NCBI RefSeq assembly: GCF_027244095.1
Contig: NC_069657.1
Coordinates: 244,754,674-244,818,673 of the forward strand
Length of the DNA stretch: 64,000 nucleotides
Reading direction: 5' to 3'
Source of the DNA: Hemicordylus capensis
Lineage: Eukaryota > Chordata > Lepidosauria > Squamata > Cordylidae
Positions 1 through 12,000 of the stretch are shown here, in pieces. The notes under the pieces were generated by a model that was given only the letters and a program-made list of their open reading frames with translations, did not search any database and was not told where the DNA came from. How positions within the stretch are numbered: position 1 is the first letter of the stretch; the number at the start of each line of letters is the position of its first letter. Both the position numbers and the translations under genes were made by a program.

Positions 1-309
1 CACAGAGGCCCGAAATAGGCCGAAAACTGCCCAAATCGGGCCTTTACATGACCAGGGGAGGCCATCCAGCGGGGTCCTCCTGAGATCTCTCCACAGCTGC
101 AGCAGTGCCCCCGGAGGCAGTGGGCTCATTAAAAAAATAATTAACACATAACCCCCAAGCCAGCTCAAACTTGAGCTGAATCAGGTTGTTGTTTTTTTTG
201 CTCTGTGTGTGTGTGTATGTGCGCGCACAAAACTGAACATGCCCAGTCTGGTTCGAATCTGGTTTGGACTCAAACCAAAATGGGCAAACTGGTTTTGTGC
301 ACACCCCTA
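1..309. mobile_element. hAT-like DNA transposon, right-hand end
   Basis: The window opens inside this element. It ends at 309 with the terminus TGTGCACACCCCTA (296-309), the same terminus that closes the complete hAT foldback element at 10401. It holds a short GT-rich tract (about 205-226) and no coding sequence. The left end lies outside the window, so its length and 8-bp target duplication cannot be checked. Assignment to hAT rests on the shared terminus. Confidence 0.6.
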
Positions 310-1189
310 GTTGAGCATTCCTGAAACAAATTATGATTGCTTATCAAGCTGATCTTACAGAGTGCACAAACACAGGTTTTGCATTGCAATTTACAATGCA
401 TTTTGCAGCCCTGCCTTGAAAAACACTGCATAAGCACAAGTATAAGGTAATCTGTCCCTCCCAACACACAACACACATTTGAAACACAGTCCAAAAATGT
501 CCAAAAAAAGGATCAGTGACCCAGAATCCACTGCCAGCCACAGTGTCTGCGCTGCCGTAGCATCATTGGCACAAGTTGCTCTCTTTCACACAGTTATGAC
601 TCCTTACTTCCTAGCATTGAAACAGCAGCCACAGCAGCACCCTTACTCAGCAGGAAGCATAGCCATCAGCTCAACTAGAGCAACTTCAGCCACAGTTTGA
701 CTGAGTAAACCTTGCAATGTAGATTGCAGAACAAACCAGAGCAATGAGTCAAGCACAAGTTAGTCTTGATTTGTATAATAACAACACTTGATTTATATGA
801 TAAAACATTTGATTTGTATAACAAGCCAACCAAAAAGCAAAGAGATTACAAACCAATTGGAAGCCAGTGCGAAAAAACCAATCAGCAAAGGGGGAAGAGG
901 TCTCCAAAATGGCGCTCAAAAGGTTGAAACCTTTTGATCGAAATGCGGTTGTTTTGTTCCTAGTTTTAAACAGGCCCTTTATTTAAAGGGTGATTTGTTT
1001 TGATCTTTAAACACTTCAAACGGCCCATTTCGAATAGAAATATTTCAAGGTTGAAACATTTTGCACATCCCTAATCTAGTAAAAGGCAGGGAACAGATGT
1101 TATACCTGCCACAAAGATGCCACCAAAAATGGCATCCCTCTAGTGAATGCACTCCTTCTCTTCCCCAGCCCCAGTAACATTGAAGAAAG
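310..1189. other. Non-coding stretch with a second hAT-like terminus
   Basis: I see no gene here. A second terminus, TTGCACATCCCTA, lies at 1061-1073, so part of this stretch is probably another non-autonomous hAT remnant. The segment around 760-830 is AT-rich with repeated 'tttgat/ttgtata' words. The remainder is unrecognised. Confidence 0.4.
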
Positions 1190-1560
1190 TTCAAAATGAA
1201 GCTGCAGGAGGTCCCTAAGATGACTCCTGTGCCTATAGCCTTTATGTAATGACGACAGGGCAACTTTCTTGGAGTCCATCAGGGAGGATTTTCACATGGG
1301 GCTTTTAAAGCCATTTAACTCTCATCTCCTCCGGAATGGGGTAAACAAAATCCAGGGTAAAAGAAATCCACTATTAGTATCAGTTTTTTAGGACAACTTT
1401 GAGTTCACAGTAAAGCCTCCCAGTAAACTTGCTGTAAAGTCTGCTGTGTGTAAAAGTCCCAGGTAGGAGGATGCCCATGGGGGGAGGGATTGCCAAGGAT
1501 GCTCCAAAACCTGTAATTGGCCCTGAATATAGCAGCCATAGAAAGTTTATTGGACCTGTT
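1190..1560. repeat. Left part of segmental duplication unit 1
   Basis: This stretch matches 29540-30037 in unit 2 and about 45495-45987 in unit 3, in order, but lacks the roughly 130 bp corresponding to 29690-29820. It stops at the copia insertion (1561) and resumes after it at 21072, where the text again matches the flank upstream of TAS2R. No coding region is seen. Confidence 0.8.
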
Positions 1561-1740
1561 TTTGGGAATTCTCTCTGGTAGAGAAACCCTTTTTCATTAT
1601 AGCAGAGTGCACAGAGGCACAACACAGCAGATTTAGTTAGGCATGCGTGTATGCTGAGAGTAAAGTAACTTGGAGCCAGTTCTTAGTTTCAAATCAATAT
1701 ATATGGCATTTATTAAAGAAAAACAGGTCCTCACCTGTAA

Positions 1741-1930
1741 CTGATGATCTGGTAGAGATCCGTTGATATCCATTAGAATATGTTCTGCGCCTGCGCAGAA
1801 GTCTCTCCACATCGAGTTTCTTAGCTCCTTTTCGGTGCCTGCGCCCCACCCTACGTGACCACGTGGCTATTTAAGGCGAGAAGAAGTGCAGGCAGCTCAG
1901 TTCCTTGGAGACCGCCAAAGCAGTTGAATA
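1741..1930. repeat. DIRS left inverted terminal repeat
   Basis: This pairs in inverted orientation with 14190-14362. The shared landmarks are TTCTGCGCCTG, GAGTTTCTT, CCACGTGGCTATTTAAGGCG and GCAGGCAGCTCAGTTC. The two repeats differ at their extreme outer tips, as expected for DIRS, where each tip is copied from the internal complementary region. Confidence 0.85.
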
Positions 1931-1984
1931 AATAGTAAGTTCTACTGGAGAGACCCACGGTCCACTGCAGAGGGGAGGTTAGGG

Positions 1985-2085
1985 AGGGTCTAATGGATAT
2001 CAATGGATCTCTACCAGATCATCAGTTACAGGTGAACAACCTGTTTATCTGGTACGGGATCCATTGAATCCATTAGAATGGGTGT
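1985..2085. repeat. DIRS internal complementary region
   Basis: The first half (about 1985-2036) is the reverse complement of the element's left tip (about 1730-1785). The second half (about 2048-2083) is the reverse complement of its right tip (14326-14361). Such a bipartite segment is known in DIRS elements and is thought to template the circular intermediate that the tyrosine recombinase uses. Confidence 0.85.
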
Positions 2086-2859
2086 TTAGTTAGCTCCAAA
2101 AGGAGGAGGTGTCACGCCCTCGATCTCAGACAGCGAGGAGGAAGGGGAAGCTGTCAACATTCCAGCCGATGCCGGGGTGTCTGAGGGGCAGAGCCCAGCT
2201 GTCAGTTTCCAAGAAACGGCTGAGGCAGATGATTTAGAGCAGGCACAACAACCTGAGACAGCAGAAACCATGATGGACCAATCAGAAGAGGAGCTATGCA
2301 AGCAACCTCCACTGACTCCACAACAGAAGAGAATTACAAGATGAAGAACACAGCTAGAGACTATTAGGAGGAGTAAACACCTCTTGCAGAGGGCTGATAA
2401 GCCTTGAATTCCTGCCAGCTGGGAGCTCTCAGCTTGTGCTATAAACTGCGTCACCAGCTTTCTATTCACTGCTGGAAAGCAACGTTTGTCAACTTCTGTG
2501 TCGACAGCTTGCAGCCAAGCCCGATAGGGAAGAACTGTGTCCGAGCTGTATCTTGTTTCTGCAACTCCATTGGAGACCATGAACTTCCCTGCCAGGTGGC
2601 CAGATACTGACAGGAGGGAGCAGTGGATCATTGTAATACCCTTTTGAGGACTCCTCTCCCAAAGCTCGCCTCCGCTGCAGAGCACAGGTCAATAGCGTAG
2701 TGCTTCACAAACGGTTCTTCCGAGGACCAGGTAGCAGCCTTACAAATATCAGAGAAGGAAACCCCCAATAGGAAAGCTGCGGAAGCACCAAACGCCCTTG
2801 TGGAGTGAGCCTTGATAGATTTCGGGGCTGGTACTTTCTGTATTGAGTAGGCCAGGTGA

Positions 2860-2963
2860 TGTTCCTGATTATATTATGTATATATTATTACTTTATTACG
2901 TGTATTATTATGTATGTAAATTTTGGTCTATGACCGTAAATAAACATGACTGACTGACTGACT
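2860..2963 (+). mobile_element. 104-bp LINE 3'-end insertion (Ingi/Vingi-like) in the DIRS element
   Basis: A severely 5'-truncated LINE copy. It consists of little more than the 3' hairpin GGTCTATGACC, the GTAAATAAA signal and a (TGAC)n tail. A perfect 15-bp target duplication, GAGTAGGCCAGGTGA, flanks it at 2845-2859 and 2964-2978. The hairpin plus four-base tail is shared with the longer LINE copies at 23192, 53000 and 57368. Confidence 0.9.
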
Positions 2964-3070
2964 GAGTAGGCCAGGTGAATGGTTTCTACCAGCCAATGAA
3001 ACAGACATTGTCTGGATAGTACCTGTCCCAAAGCAGAGCCCTTATACGACACCAGGAGCTTTTTCGTCTT

Positions 3071-3712
3071 TCAGAATGCTTTGGTCCTGGAGAGATAATA
3101 CAGTAGCGCTCTGCGGACATCCAGCGAATGGAGAGCCTTCTCCAAAGGCGTGGAGGGAGCTTTGAAGAAGGTAGGTAGAACTATATCCTGGTTGACATGG
3201 AAATCTGAAACTACCTTAGGTACAAAGGTGATATCCGGACGCAGAAGAACTTTGTCCGGGTAGAACCGAGCATATGGCACGTCCATACGGAGGGCCGTCA
3301 GTTCACTCACCCTGCGAGCAGTGGTGGTAGCCACTAAGAAGGCAGCTTTCAAGGAGACATGTCTAATTGAAGCCGAACTCATTGGTTCGAACGGTGGCTC
3401 TGTTAGAGCTGAGAGTACCAGAGAGATGCTCCAAGGTTCCACAGGTTTGCGTACAGGAGGGTAGAGATTCGTAAGTCCTTTCAAGAAACTTTTACAGGGG
3501 GGATGGGAGAATAGCGTCTTACTATCCCAGCCAGGATGTTGAGAAGAGAGGTCCACTAGGTGCACCTGTATGGATACATTAAACAAATGTGATGTCTTCA
3601 GGCTTGTCATGTAAAGCAAGACCTCTTGAACAGTGGCATGTTTGAGACAGAAGCCATGAGTCTTTGCATAAACTGCAAACCTCTTCCACTTGTTGGCATA
3701 GTTTCGCCTCAT
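3071..3712 (-). mobile_element. DIRS tyrosine recombinase region (fossil)
   Basis: A stretch of about 213 codons resembling the phage-integrase-like tyrosine recombinase of DIRS elements. It has an N-terminal SAM-like part (MRRNYANKWKRFAVYA) and a TARRVSELTALR segment that fits the first catalytic arginine box. It lies downstream of the reverse transcriptase and just upstream of the internal complementary region, the normal DIRS position. It is part of a broken element. Confidence 0.8.
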
Positions 3713-4028
3713 AGATAGTTTACGTTAGTTCAGAAGGATCTTTTTTAGCAGGCAATCTGCTACGCTGTCACTTGCAGTGTGAGAACTTTGGGATGTAACA
3801 CTCTCCCACCTTTTTGAATTAGCAAGTCTGGGCAGTTCAGAAGTCTCTGGTAAGTGTGGGAAGTCAGTTTAAGTAAATACGGAAACCATGCTTGGCGCGG
3901 CCACCATGGCGTGATCAAGATGCAGTTTGCGGGAGCATTAAAGAGACAAGCTATTACTCTGCTCACAAGTGGCATGGGGAGGAACATGTATGTGTGAAGG
4001 AGTGACCAGTCCAGTTGGAACGCATCCC

Positions 4029-5716
4029 TCAGCTAACGTGGATCATGCCCCACTTGGAGCAGAACAGTCTGCACTTCGCATTCTGTGCTGTAGCGAACAA
4101 TTCTATCTGAGTATGTCCCCAGAGGTTGAAGATTCTCTGGAGGTAACGATCGTTTAGTTCCCACTCATGTCGGTCCATTGAGAACAAGTGGCTGAGACCG
4201 TCCGCTAGGACATTGACCCCTTGATGTGCATTGCTACTGGTGTTATACTGTGCTTGATGCACCAATGCCAGATCTGAACACTCAGTGCACAGAGCGACCT
4301 GGAGACAGTGCCTCCCTGTGTGTTCAGGTAAGCGATAGCAGTGGTGTTGTCCAATTGCAACTGAACTACTCGGCCTCATAGCATAGGCAGGAAGGCCTTC
4401 ATGGCTTGAAAAAACACTAACAAGTCTAGAAAGTTTATGTGCAGCTGGCGTTGGCTGCGTGTCCAAAGTCCCTAAGTTTTGGCAGTATTGCTATGACCAC
4501 CCCAACCTCGTAGAGAGGCATCCGTCATGACCCAAACCGATGGGGGTTGTGGTTGAAACAACACTCCTCTGAGTAGGTTGGAGGGCCGTGTCCACCAGGA
4601 CAGCGATCGAAGGATCGGTGCTGGCAACAGTAGAAGCTTCGTGGGGCTGTCCTGGAGCAGATTGAAGGAGGACAGGAACCACAGCTGCAGTTTCCTCATT
4701 TTCAAGCATGTGTACCATACAGTAGACCTGCAAGATGCCATCAGACCTAATAGCCGTTGTATGTGCCACTGTGTTTGAGATGGCACGGCCTGAAACTCCT
4801 GCACCAGCAAAGTGAGAGTCTGAAAATGGTCTTGTGGGAGAAATGCCCTGCCTGCTGTGGCATTGAGCACAGCCCCTATGAACGATATGGTCGGTACCGG
4901 CGTCAGGTTGGATTTCTTTCAATTGACCTGTATTCCCAGGTCCTGGAGGAGGCTTAACATGTACTTTATCTGAGAAAGTAACTCTCCTTTGTTTGTTGAG
5001 GACAGCAGCCAGTCGTCTAGATACACGTAGAGTTTCAGACCCTTTGTTCTCAAATGTGCGACCACCACGGCCATGCATTTGGTGAACACACGGGGTGCTG
5101 TGCAGAGTCTGAACGGCAGAACTTGGTACTGGTAAAACGAGGTCCCCACTGTGATCCGCAAATATTTCTGAAAGGAGGGCCGGATTCCTATGTGAAAGTA
5201 GGCATCCTTTAAGTCTAATGTCACATGCCACCTCTCGTGATGGAGAAGAGGCAGGATGTCCTGTAACGTCGTCATTCGATACTTCTTCACATGGATGAAC
5301 TCGTTTAGATGTCGTTAGTCCATAATTGGTTGAATCCCGCCATTCTTCTTCGGTATCTGGAAGTAACGGGAGTAGAACCCCTCCCATCGACTTGCCCATC
5401 GCACTGGTACTATAGCCTTTTTTTGAAGGAGTTCCTGAACTTCTTGAAGTAGGGCCAGTGTTGCTGTCGTGAAGCGTATGCCCCTGAAAGACAGTCGGGT
5501 CTTGAATTCTATTGTGTAACCGGAAGTCACAATCTTCAAGACCCACCGATCTGATGTTATGTTGTGCCATGCTTTCGCATGACTTTCCAACCTGATAGAG
5601 TTGGTGGCTAGTAGGGCCAGCTGTGAGATGTTGTAGGCCAGAACTAAATCCTCCCTGGTGTTGTGGGAGGGAATGCACGGGGAAGTCCCAGGTAGTTGCG
5701 ATGGGCTGTTCTGCAC
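4029..5716 (-). mobile_element. DIRS reverse transcriptase / RNase H region (fossil)
   Basis: Words typical of DIRS reverse transcriptase occur here in several frames: YFQIPKKNGG, VTLDLKDAYFHI, and the catalytic box YLDDWLLSS near 5010. RNase H-like sequence with a VMTDASLRGWG motif follows near 4510. The region is interrupted by several breaks and is not a working gene. Confidence 0.85.
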
Positions 5717-5948
5717 TTCAAAGGCTCTGTTTGTTTCAGTCCGCCTGTTTATTGCATTGAACCTGAGGGAAATCGGCCTTTCTGTTGAGTGGTCCGTTTA
5801 TTGAAGGGTTGGAAGGATTTACGGATGTCTCTCCAGTCCTGTTGTTTGAATGATGACTGGGGTCGGTAATAGGACCGCTGTTTATTCCCATAGGAGGTTG
5901 ACTGTGGGGTAGCCGATGTAAAGGTCTTAGCAGTAAATTTAGACTTCT

Positions 5949-7325
5949 TCATCTTTTCCATGGTGGCAGCAGTCTCCTCCATATAGAGCCCCTTACCATC
6001 AAGGGGAGTCCTTCTATTTTGTCTTTCATATCTTGTTGCAGGGCAGCAGACCGTAACCAGGCGTGACAACGAAGGGTGATAGCTGTCATAATGGATCGTG
6101 ATTCTGATTCTGCCAAGTGCTTTGCCGTACTTAACTGCTGACAGGTAAGGTCACCAGCTTGCTGTAACGTTCTCCAGAAGCGATGCTTCAGTTCCTCTGG
6201 AGACAGTGTATCCAAGTCTTTCTCTAAAGCTTCCCAGATACAATAGCTGTATTTGGCCATACAGGCTGAATAGTTGGCCACTTTAACCGATAAACAAGAA
6301 GTGGAATACAATTTTCTGCCCATCACATCAAGTTTCCTGCCCTCTTTGTCCACAGGGGTGGTATGTCGCCATCCAGATTTGGAGGAAGTAGCACAGTCGA
6401 TAACTAAGGAGTTTGGGACCGGGTGCTTAAACAGGTAAGTATTATCTTGCTCTTGTACACGATACAGCCCCTCAAGTCTTTTTGATGTAGGTGTAGATGT
6501 ATGTGGTACCTCCCATGTGCATTGCGCTGCATTTGAAATGATGGGCAATAAAGGAAGTGCAAATGGCTGTGCTGATTGAGACCGTTGCATAAAATTGTAG
6601 ACTGGGTCATCTATCGTCTTAAGTTGTGAGGTGAGATCCAGGCCCAGTGCATTAGCCATTCGTCTTACGTGGGAATGGTAAGCTTTCAATTCTTCCGTTG
6701 GTGAGACATGGGAGGGTGTATCCACATCTGGCGACGGGTCCAATTCCACTGTTTCAGTGTCACACTCAATATCCAACGAACCATGGTGGCTGCCCCCGGA
6801 ATCAGGATAGGAAAGTGTACGGTGCGTTGGTAGCTTCGGAGATACCGCTTGTGGGGGCGAAGGAGCAGGCTGAACATCTGTCTGTAAACCTGTTGACTTG
6901 GAAATTTTTGAAGAAGTCTGAGTAGCCACTGAGGCAGTATGGATTTTTGTTTGAGTGCCCATAGTAGAAAAGAATTTTTTAGGAGGAGGCGGAGAAGCAG
7001 ATGGCTCTGGTGAAGAAGGCTGTCTTCTGCGCCATGCTCAGTCCTCTTGGAAGTCATATGTAGCATTAGGCAATACTGTACCTGGCAACGCTGTTTCCCA
7101 TGACGGGGACACCTGGCAACTGAAGCAGCATGTATGCCAAGGAGTTGACGTAGTGAGCTGCGCAGCTGTGAGCATACGCGGAGCAGTCCCAGCAGCATCT
7201 TCTTCCGAATGCAGAAATCCCTGGAAAGCAGAAGGTGTAGCAGTGGTTGAGTCCAACATCTTCAGAAGGGGATCTAGAGGCGGGGCCTCAACATCCTGAA
7301 CATCAGCATCCTCTATTGTAAAGGT
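5949..7325 (-). mobile_element. DIRS Gag, C-terminal part (fossil)
   Basis: Gag-like sequence on the far side of the CR1 insertion, running into the reverse transcriptase region. It includes a serine/proline-rich, acidic segment and a helical region with QQAGDLTCQQL and CHAWLRSAALQ words. It is part of the same fossil element and carries breaks. Confidence 0.65.
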
Positions 7326-7961
7326 GACAGTTGGAAGGCAACTCTGGGAAGAGCAGACACAGCTGAGAAGCTGAGAAGCTGAGCAAGCCCTTCTAAACAT
7401 CTATCCTTTTCCACTTCAAACAAACCAAGAGGGGAGTTTAGCAGGGGCTGTTTCTCTCTAAGGGGTAGGTCTTAGTCTCTCTATCTCTGTGTGTGTTACT
7501 TGTTAGGGTTAACATATAACAGGGCTAGGAGTTCTTAGGGTTACCTAAAGGCAGTGTTACTTAGTAGTGGGGGTGGAGTCAGCTAGGGCTGGGAGGGGCC
7601 CCACATTCCTTCCTTTGACTCCCATCCTGTGTGACAGTTGGAAGGCAACTCTACATATGCGGTGTAGGCCCGAGAGCATAGCGAACAGAGCATAGCAAAC
7701 AGAACATAGGAGTTTTACAGGAGTTTAGCGGGAAGTGTGCGGGGGAGCCTAGAACAAGCCCCCGTGATCACAAGGATCACAAGGAGCCTGGTGGAGAAGA
7801 GAACGTAAGTACATATCCCTCCCTCGTATCCCTCATATTCTTGGGAAAGGCTGTTTGGACAGTTAAATAACTGATCATTACTGCTGAGACCTATCCTAAT
7901 AAACTATCTAATAAACGGACAATAAGCTCCTTAAATACTGTAAACAGCCAACTAAAACAGT
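7326..7961 (+). promoter_or_regulatory. CR1 5' leader with a direct repeat
   Basis: The word GTGACAGTTGGAAGGCAACT occurs at 7324 and again at 7631, a period of 307 bp. This marks a partial tandem duplication of the CR1 5' end, or a promoter-type repeat. The segment between is non-coding. CR1 promoters lie in the 5' untranslated region, so a regulatory role is possible but is inferred only from position. Confidence 0.45.
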
Positions 7962-8798
7962 ATGAAGATAGAAGGTCAGCAGGGGAAGGGGCACTTCCCA
8001 GTGTATTGCACAGAGTGCCACATGTATGACTATTTGCCCCATGGGCAGAAGTCATGGGTGTGTGCTCGGTGCAAGGAGCTCCTGGCTCTCAGGGAACAAA
8101 TCCGTTCCCTTGAGACCAAGGTGGCAGATCTGGAGAAGCTCAGGGAGACAGAGAGGCATGTGGATGAGACCTTCAGGGATGTGATAGAGGCATCCCACTC
8201 CAGGGCTGGTAGCTCCTCTGCTGTCAGGGAGAATGAAGGTCTTGGGCGAGGAGGACATCGGTCTGAGGAAGAGGGAAATGCTCCTTTAGAAGGGACCCCT
8301 TCCGTGGTTGATGAGCCCATATCCTCTCGCACAGGGGATACTCCTCTGGAGGGTGGGGGCCTCCTTGTAGTTGGTGATTCAATCATTAGGGGGATAGAGA
8401 GATGGGTTTGTGACCCGCGTGTTGACCGCACGGTGACTTGCCTGCCTGGTGTGAAGGTTGCGGACATTACGCAGCGTCTAGACAGGCTCCTAGGCAGTGC
8501 TGGGGAGGAGACAGCTGTCGTGGTGCACGTCGGCACCAGCGATGTGGGGAAATGCAGTCGGGAGGTCCTGGAAGCCAAATTTAGGCTGATAGGTAGCATT
8601 TTGAAATCCAGGACCCCCAAGGTAGCATTCTCAGAAATGCTACCTGTTCCACGCGCAAGTACAGTGAGACAGGCAGAGCTGAGGGGTTTCAATGCGTGGA
8701 TGAGACGTTGGTGCCGGGAGGGGGGCTTTAGATTTGTTAGGCACTGGGACACATTTTGGGAGAGCAAGGCCTGTACAAAAGGGACGGGCTGCACTTGA
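7962..8798 (+). CDS. CR1 ORF1 protein (zinc finger plus esterase), frameshifted at its end
   Basis: The 278-codon frame begins MKIEGQQGKGHF. Residues 18-45 hold a CxxC...CxxC zinc-finger pattern (CTECHMYDY...CARCKELLA). Residues 45-75 look coiled-coil. Residues 130-260 hold an SGNH-type esterase with the GDSIIRG nucleophile block and a VVVHVGTSDVG block. CR1 ORF1 proteins bind RNA and carry this esterase in many amniotes. The normal C-terminal words (KRDGLHLNQDGTRLLALK) appear in another frame from about 8770, so a frameshift removes the true end. It lies directly upstream of ORF2. Confidence 0.85.
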   Translation: MKIEGQQGKGHFPVYCTECHMYDYLPHGQKSWVCARCKELLALREQIRSLETKVADLEKLRETERHVDETFRDVIEASHSRAGSSSAVRENEGLGRGGHRSEEEGNAPLEGTPSVVDEPISSRTGDTPLEGGGLLVVGDSIIRGIERWVCDPRVDRTVTCLPGVKVADITQRLDRLLGSAGEETAVVVHVGTSDVGKCSREVLEAKFRLIGSILKSRTPKVAFSEMLPVPRASTVRQAELRGFNAWMRRWCREGGFRFVRHWDTFWESKACTKGTGCT

Positions 8799-9052
8799 AC
8801 CAAGATGGAACCAGACTGCTGGCGCTTAAAATCAAAAAGGTTGCAGAGCAGCTTTTAAAATGACACCTGGGGAACAGCCGATGGGAGCTGGGCAGTATCC
8901 CGTTTGGCAAAAGCCATCCTTTAAAGTGTGAGGCTGCAAAGAATTCAAATAAAACACATGGGGACGGAGCAGAACTGCATAAAGAGCAGACGGGAGGCTG
9001 TGCCAGCTGGTCAAAGAGTCAAAGGAATAGCATACATCAGGGGAAAGATTCA

Positions 9053-12000
9053 GTGTATAGGTGCTTGTATGCCAATGCCAGAAGCCTCCGAGCCAAGATG
9101 GGTGAGCTGGAGTGCTTGGTTGCTAATGCAGAAATAGACATAGTGGGCATAACAGAAACATGGTGGAACAGTGAGAACCGGTGGGACACTGTTATCCCTG
9201 GGTATAAACTCTATAGAAAGGACAGGGAGGGGCGCCTTGGAGGAGGGGTAGCACTGTATGTTAAAGAAGGGATAGAATCTAACAAGCTAGAAAACCTAGG
9301 TGGACTGGAGTCCTCCACAGAAACCCTGTGGGTGACTATACAAGGCCGGAAATAGTCATGTGCACGGACCGGTTCGGAGGCCATTCTAAAGGCCTCCAGA
9401 CCGGTCCGGCACGGGGTGGTTTTGGTTCGGGTGGGTGGTTCTAAAAAGAATAGGGGGGGGGGCTTTACTCACCCCTTCCAAGAAAGTCCGTATTCTATGT
9501 ATTAATCGGGCGGCAGGGTGCCGCCCGCTTCAATCTCTGGCGCGGGCTCCTTTTTGTAAACAATTGGGCGGCAGGGTCGCTCCCAGTCCCTGCCGCCCGC
9601 CCTCCTCAACTTTAAACGTCAAGCCGAGCAGGCCTCCCTCGGCTGGCGGCCGCCCCCTGTAGGTATCAGGGGGTTCCCCCCTCCCCGCTGCCCCCTTCTT
9701 GAAAGATGGTTCCCCCATTACCAAGGGACGACAGGAGAACTCCCTGCCGTCCCCTTCCCCCTTGCCGGCTGGGCTGCAACTGGCTTCTAGGAAGCCTTTC
9801 GCGCGCCTGCGCGAAAGGCTTCCTAGAAGCCAGTTGCAGCCCAGCCGGCAAGGCAAGCAGACGGCAGGGAGCTCTCCCGCCGCCCGCTCGCTAAAGTAAA
9901 GTAAAGTAGCAAGCGGGCGGCGGGAGAGCTCCCTGCCGTCCGCTTGCCTTGCCGGCTGGGCTGCAACTGGCTTCTAGGAAGCCTTTCGCGCAGGCGCGCG
10001 AAAGGCTTCCTAGAAGCCAGTTGCAGCCCAGCCGGCAAGGGGGAAGGGGACGGCAGGGAGTTCTCCTGCCGTCCCTTGGTAATGGGGGAACCATCTTTCA
10101 AGAAGGGGGCAGCGGGGAGGGGGGAACCCCCTGATACCTACAGGGGGCGGCCGCCAGCCGAGGGAGGCCTGCTCGGCTTGACGTTTAAAGTTGAGGAGGG
10201 CGGGCGGCAGGGACTGGGAGTGACCCTGCCGCCCGATTGTTTACAAAAAGGAGCCCGCGCCGGAGATTGAAGCGGGCGGCACCCTGCCGCCCGATTAATA
10301 CATAGAATACGGACTTTCTTGGAAGGGGTGAGTAAAGCCCCCCCCCCATTCTTTTTAGAACCCCCCACCCCAGTGCCGGACTGGTTCTGTGCACACCCCT
10401 AGCCGGAAAGGAATCATGCTATTGGGGACATGCTATCGCCCTCCAGATCAAAATGCCGACAGTGGCTGGGAGTTGCAGGAGGAAATCAGGGAGGCATCAA
10501 GGAGAGGCAGGGCTGTAATTATGGGTGATTTCAACTACCCACACATAGACTGGGTAAATTCACATTCAAGTCAGGACAAAGAGGTCAAATTTCTAGATAC
10601 GCTAAATGACTGTGCCTTAGAACAGTTGGTCATGGAACCGACCAGAGAGAAGGCGACCTTGGACCTAATTCTGAGTGACACCCAGGACCTGGTGCGTGAT
10701 GTCAGTGTCATCGACCCTTTAGGGAACAGTGACCACAGTGCCAGCAAATTCAGCATACATGCGGGGAGAGAATCACCAAGGAGGTCAAACACAAACATTT
10801 TAAATTTCAAAAGAGGAAACTTCTCCAAAATGAGGAGTATGGTGAAAAGAAAGCTGAGGGGGGAAATCAGGAGAGTCACTTCGCTCCAGAGTGCATGGCG
10901 TTTACTCAAAACCACAATACTACAAGCCCAGTTAGATTGTATACCCAAAAGGAGGAAAGGTACCACTAAGTCCAGGAGGATGCCAGCATGGCTAACGGGT
11001 ACCGTCAAGGAAGCCATAAAAGGGAAGAAGACTTCCTTCCGAAATTGGAAGGCCTGTCCAAACGAAAAGAAAAGAAAGGAACACAAACTCTGGCAAAAGA
11101 AATGCAAGGTGACAATAAGGGAGGCAAAAAGAGAGTTTGAGGAACATTTAGCCAAAAGTATCAAGGGGAATAACAAAAACTTCTTTAAGTACATCAGAAG
11201 CAGGAAACCTGCCAGGGTGGCAGTTGGGCCATTAGACAATGAGGGAGTGAAAGGGATTATTAAGGACGATATGGAGGTTGCAGAGAAACTGAATGAGTTC
11301 TTTGCGTCTGTTTTCATGGCAGAGGATACTGAGCATATACCTGTTCCTGAACCAGGCTTTTTAGGGATGGAGGCTAGAGAGCTGAGTCTGACAGAAGTGA
11401 CAAGGGATGATGTTCAAACTGTCTGGAAAAACTGAAAGCTAACAAATCACCAGGGCCGGATGGCATCCATCCAAGAGTCCTCAAGGAACTCAAATGTGAA
11501 ATTGCCGACCTCCTTGCTAAAATATTTAACTTATCCCTGAAATCGGGCTCTGTACCAGAGGACTGGAGAGTAGCAAATGTAACACCGATTTTCAAAAAGG
11601 GATCCAGGGGCGATCCGGGAAATTACAGGCTGGTTGGCCTAACGTCTGTTCCAGGCAAATTGATGGAAAGCATCCTCAAGGATAAAATTGTAAAGCACCT
11701 AGAAGAACAGGCCCTGCTGGGAGTGAGCCAGCATGGCTTCCGCAAAGGTAAATCTTGCCTCACCAACCTTTTGGCGTTCTTTGAGAGTGTCAACAAGTAT
11801 GTGGATAAAGGTGATCCAGTTGACATTGTATACCTGGACTTCCAAAAAGCTTTTGACAAAGTTCCTCATCAAAGACTCCTGAGGAAACTTAGCAGTCATG
11901 GAATAAAGGGACAAGTACATGTGTGGATTGCTAACTGGTTGAAAGACAGAAAACAGAGGGTAGGTATAAATGGAGAGTTTTCACAATGGAGGGAAGTAAG

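Noticed and set aside
2086-2685. 199-codon minus-strand frame near the DIRS internal complementary region
   Set aside because: No resemblance to a DIRS protein or a host protein that I can recognise; it lies between the recombinase and the internal complementary region and is more likely non-coding.
8030-8803. 257-codon minus-strand frame overlapping CR1 ORF1
   Set aside because: It lies antisense to a well-recognised ORF1 with zinc-finger and esterase motifs and has no motifs of its own.
9435-10394. Several overlapping proline/arginine-rich reading frames on both strands
   Set aside because: They are the same palindromic, GC-rich hAT foldback sequence read in different frames; left-arm and right-arm frames are mirror images and have no family resemblance.
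10571-11317. 248-codon hydrophobic minus-strand frame
   Set aside because: Antisense of the lysine-rich CR1 ORF2 endonuclease region; reversed Lys codons give Phe/Leu and mimic membrane segments.
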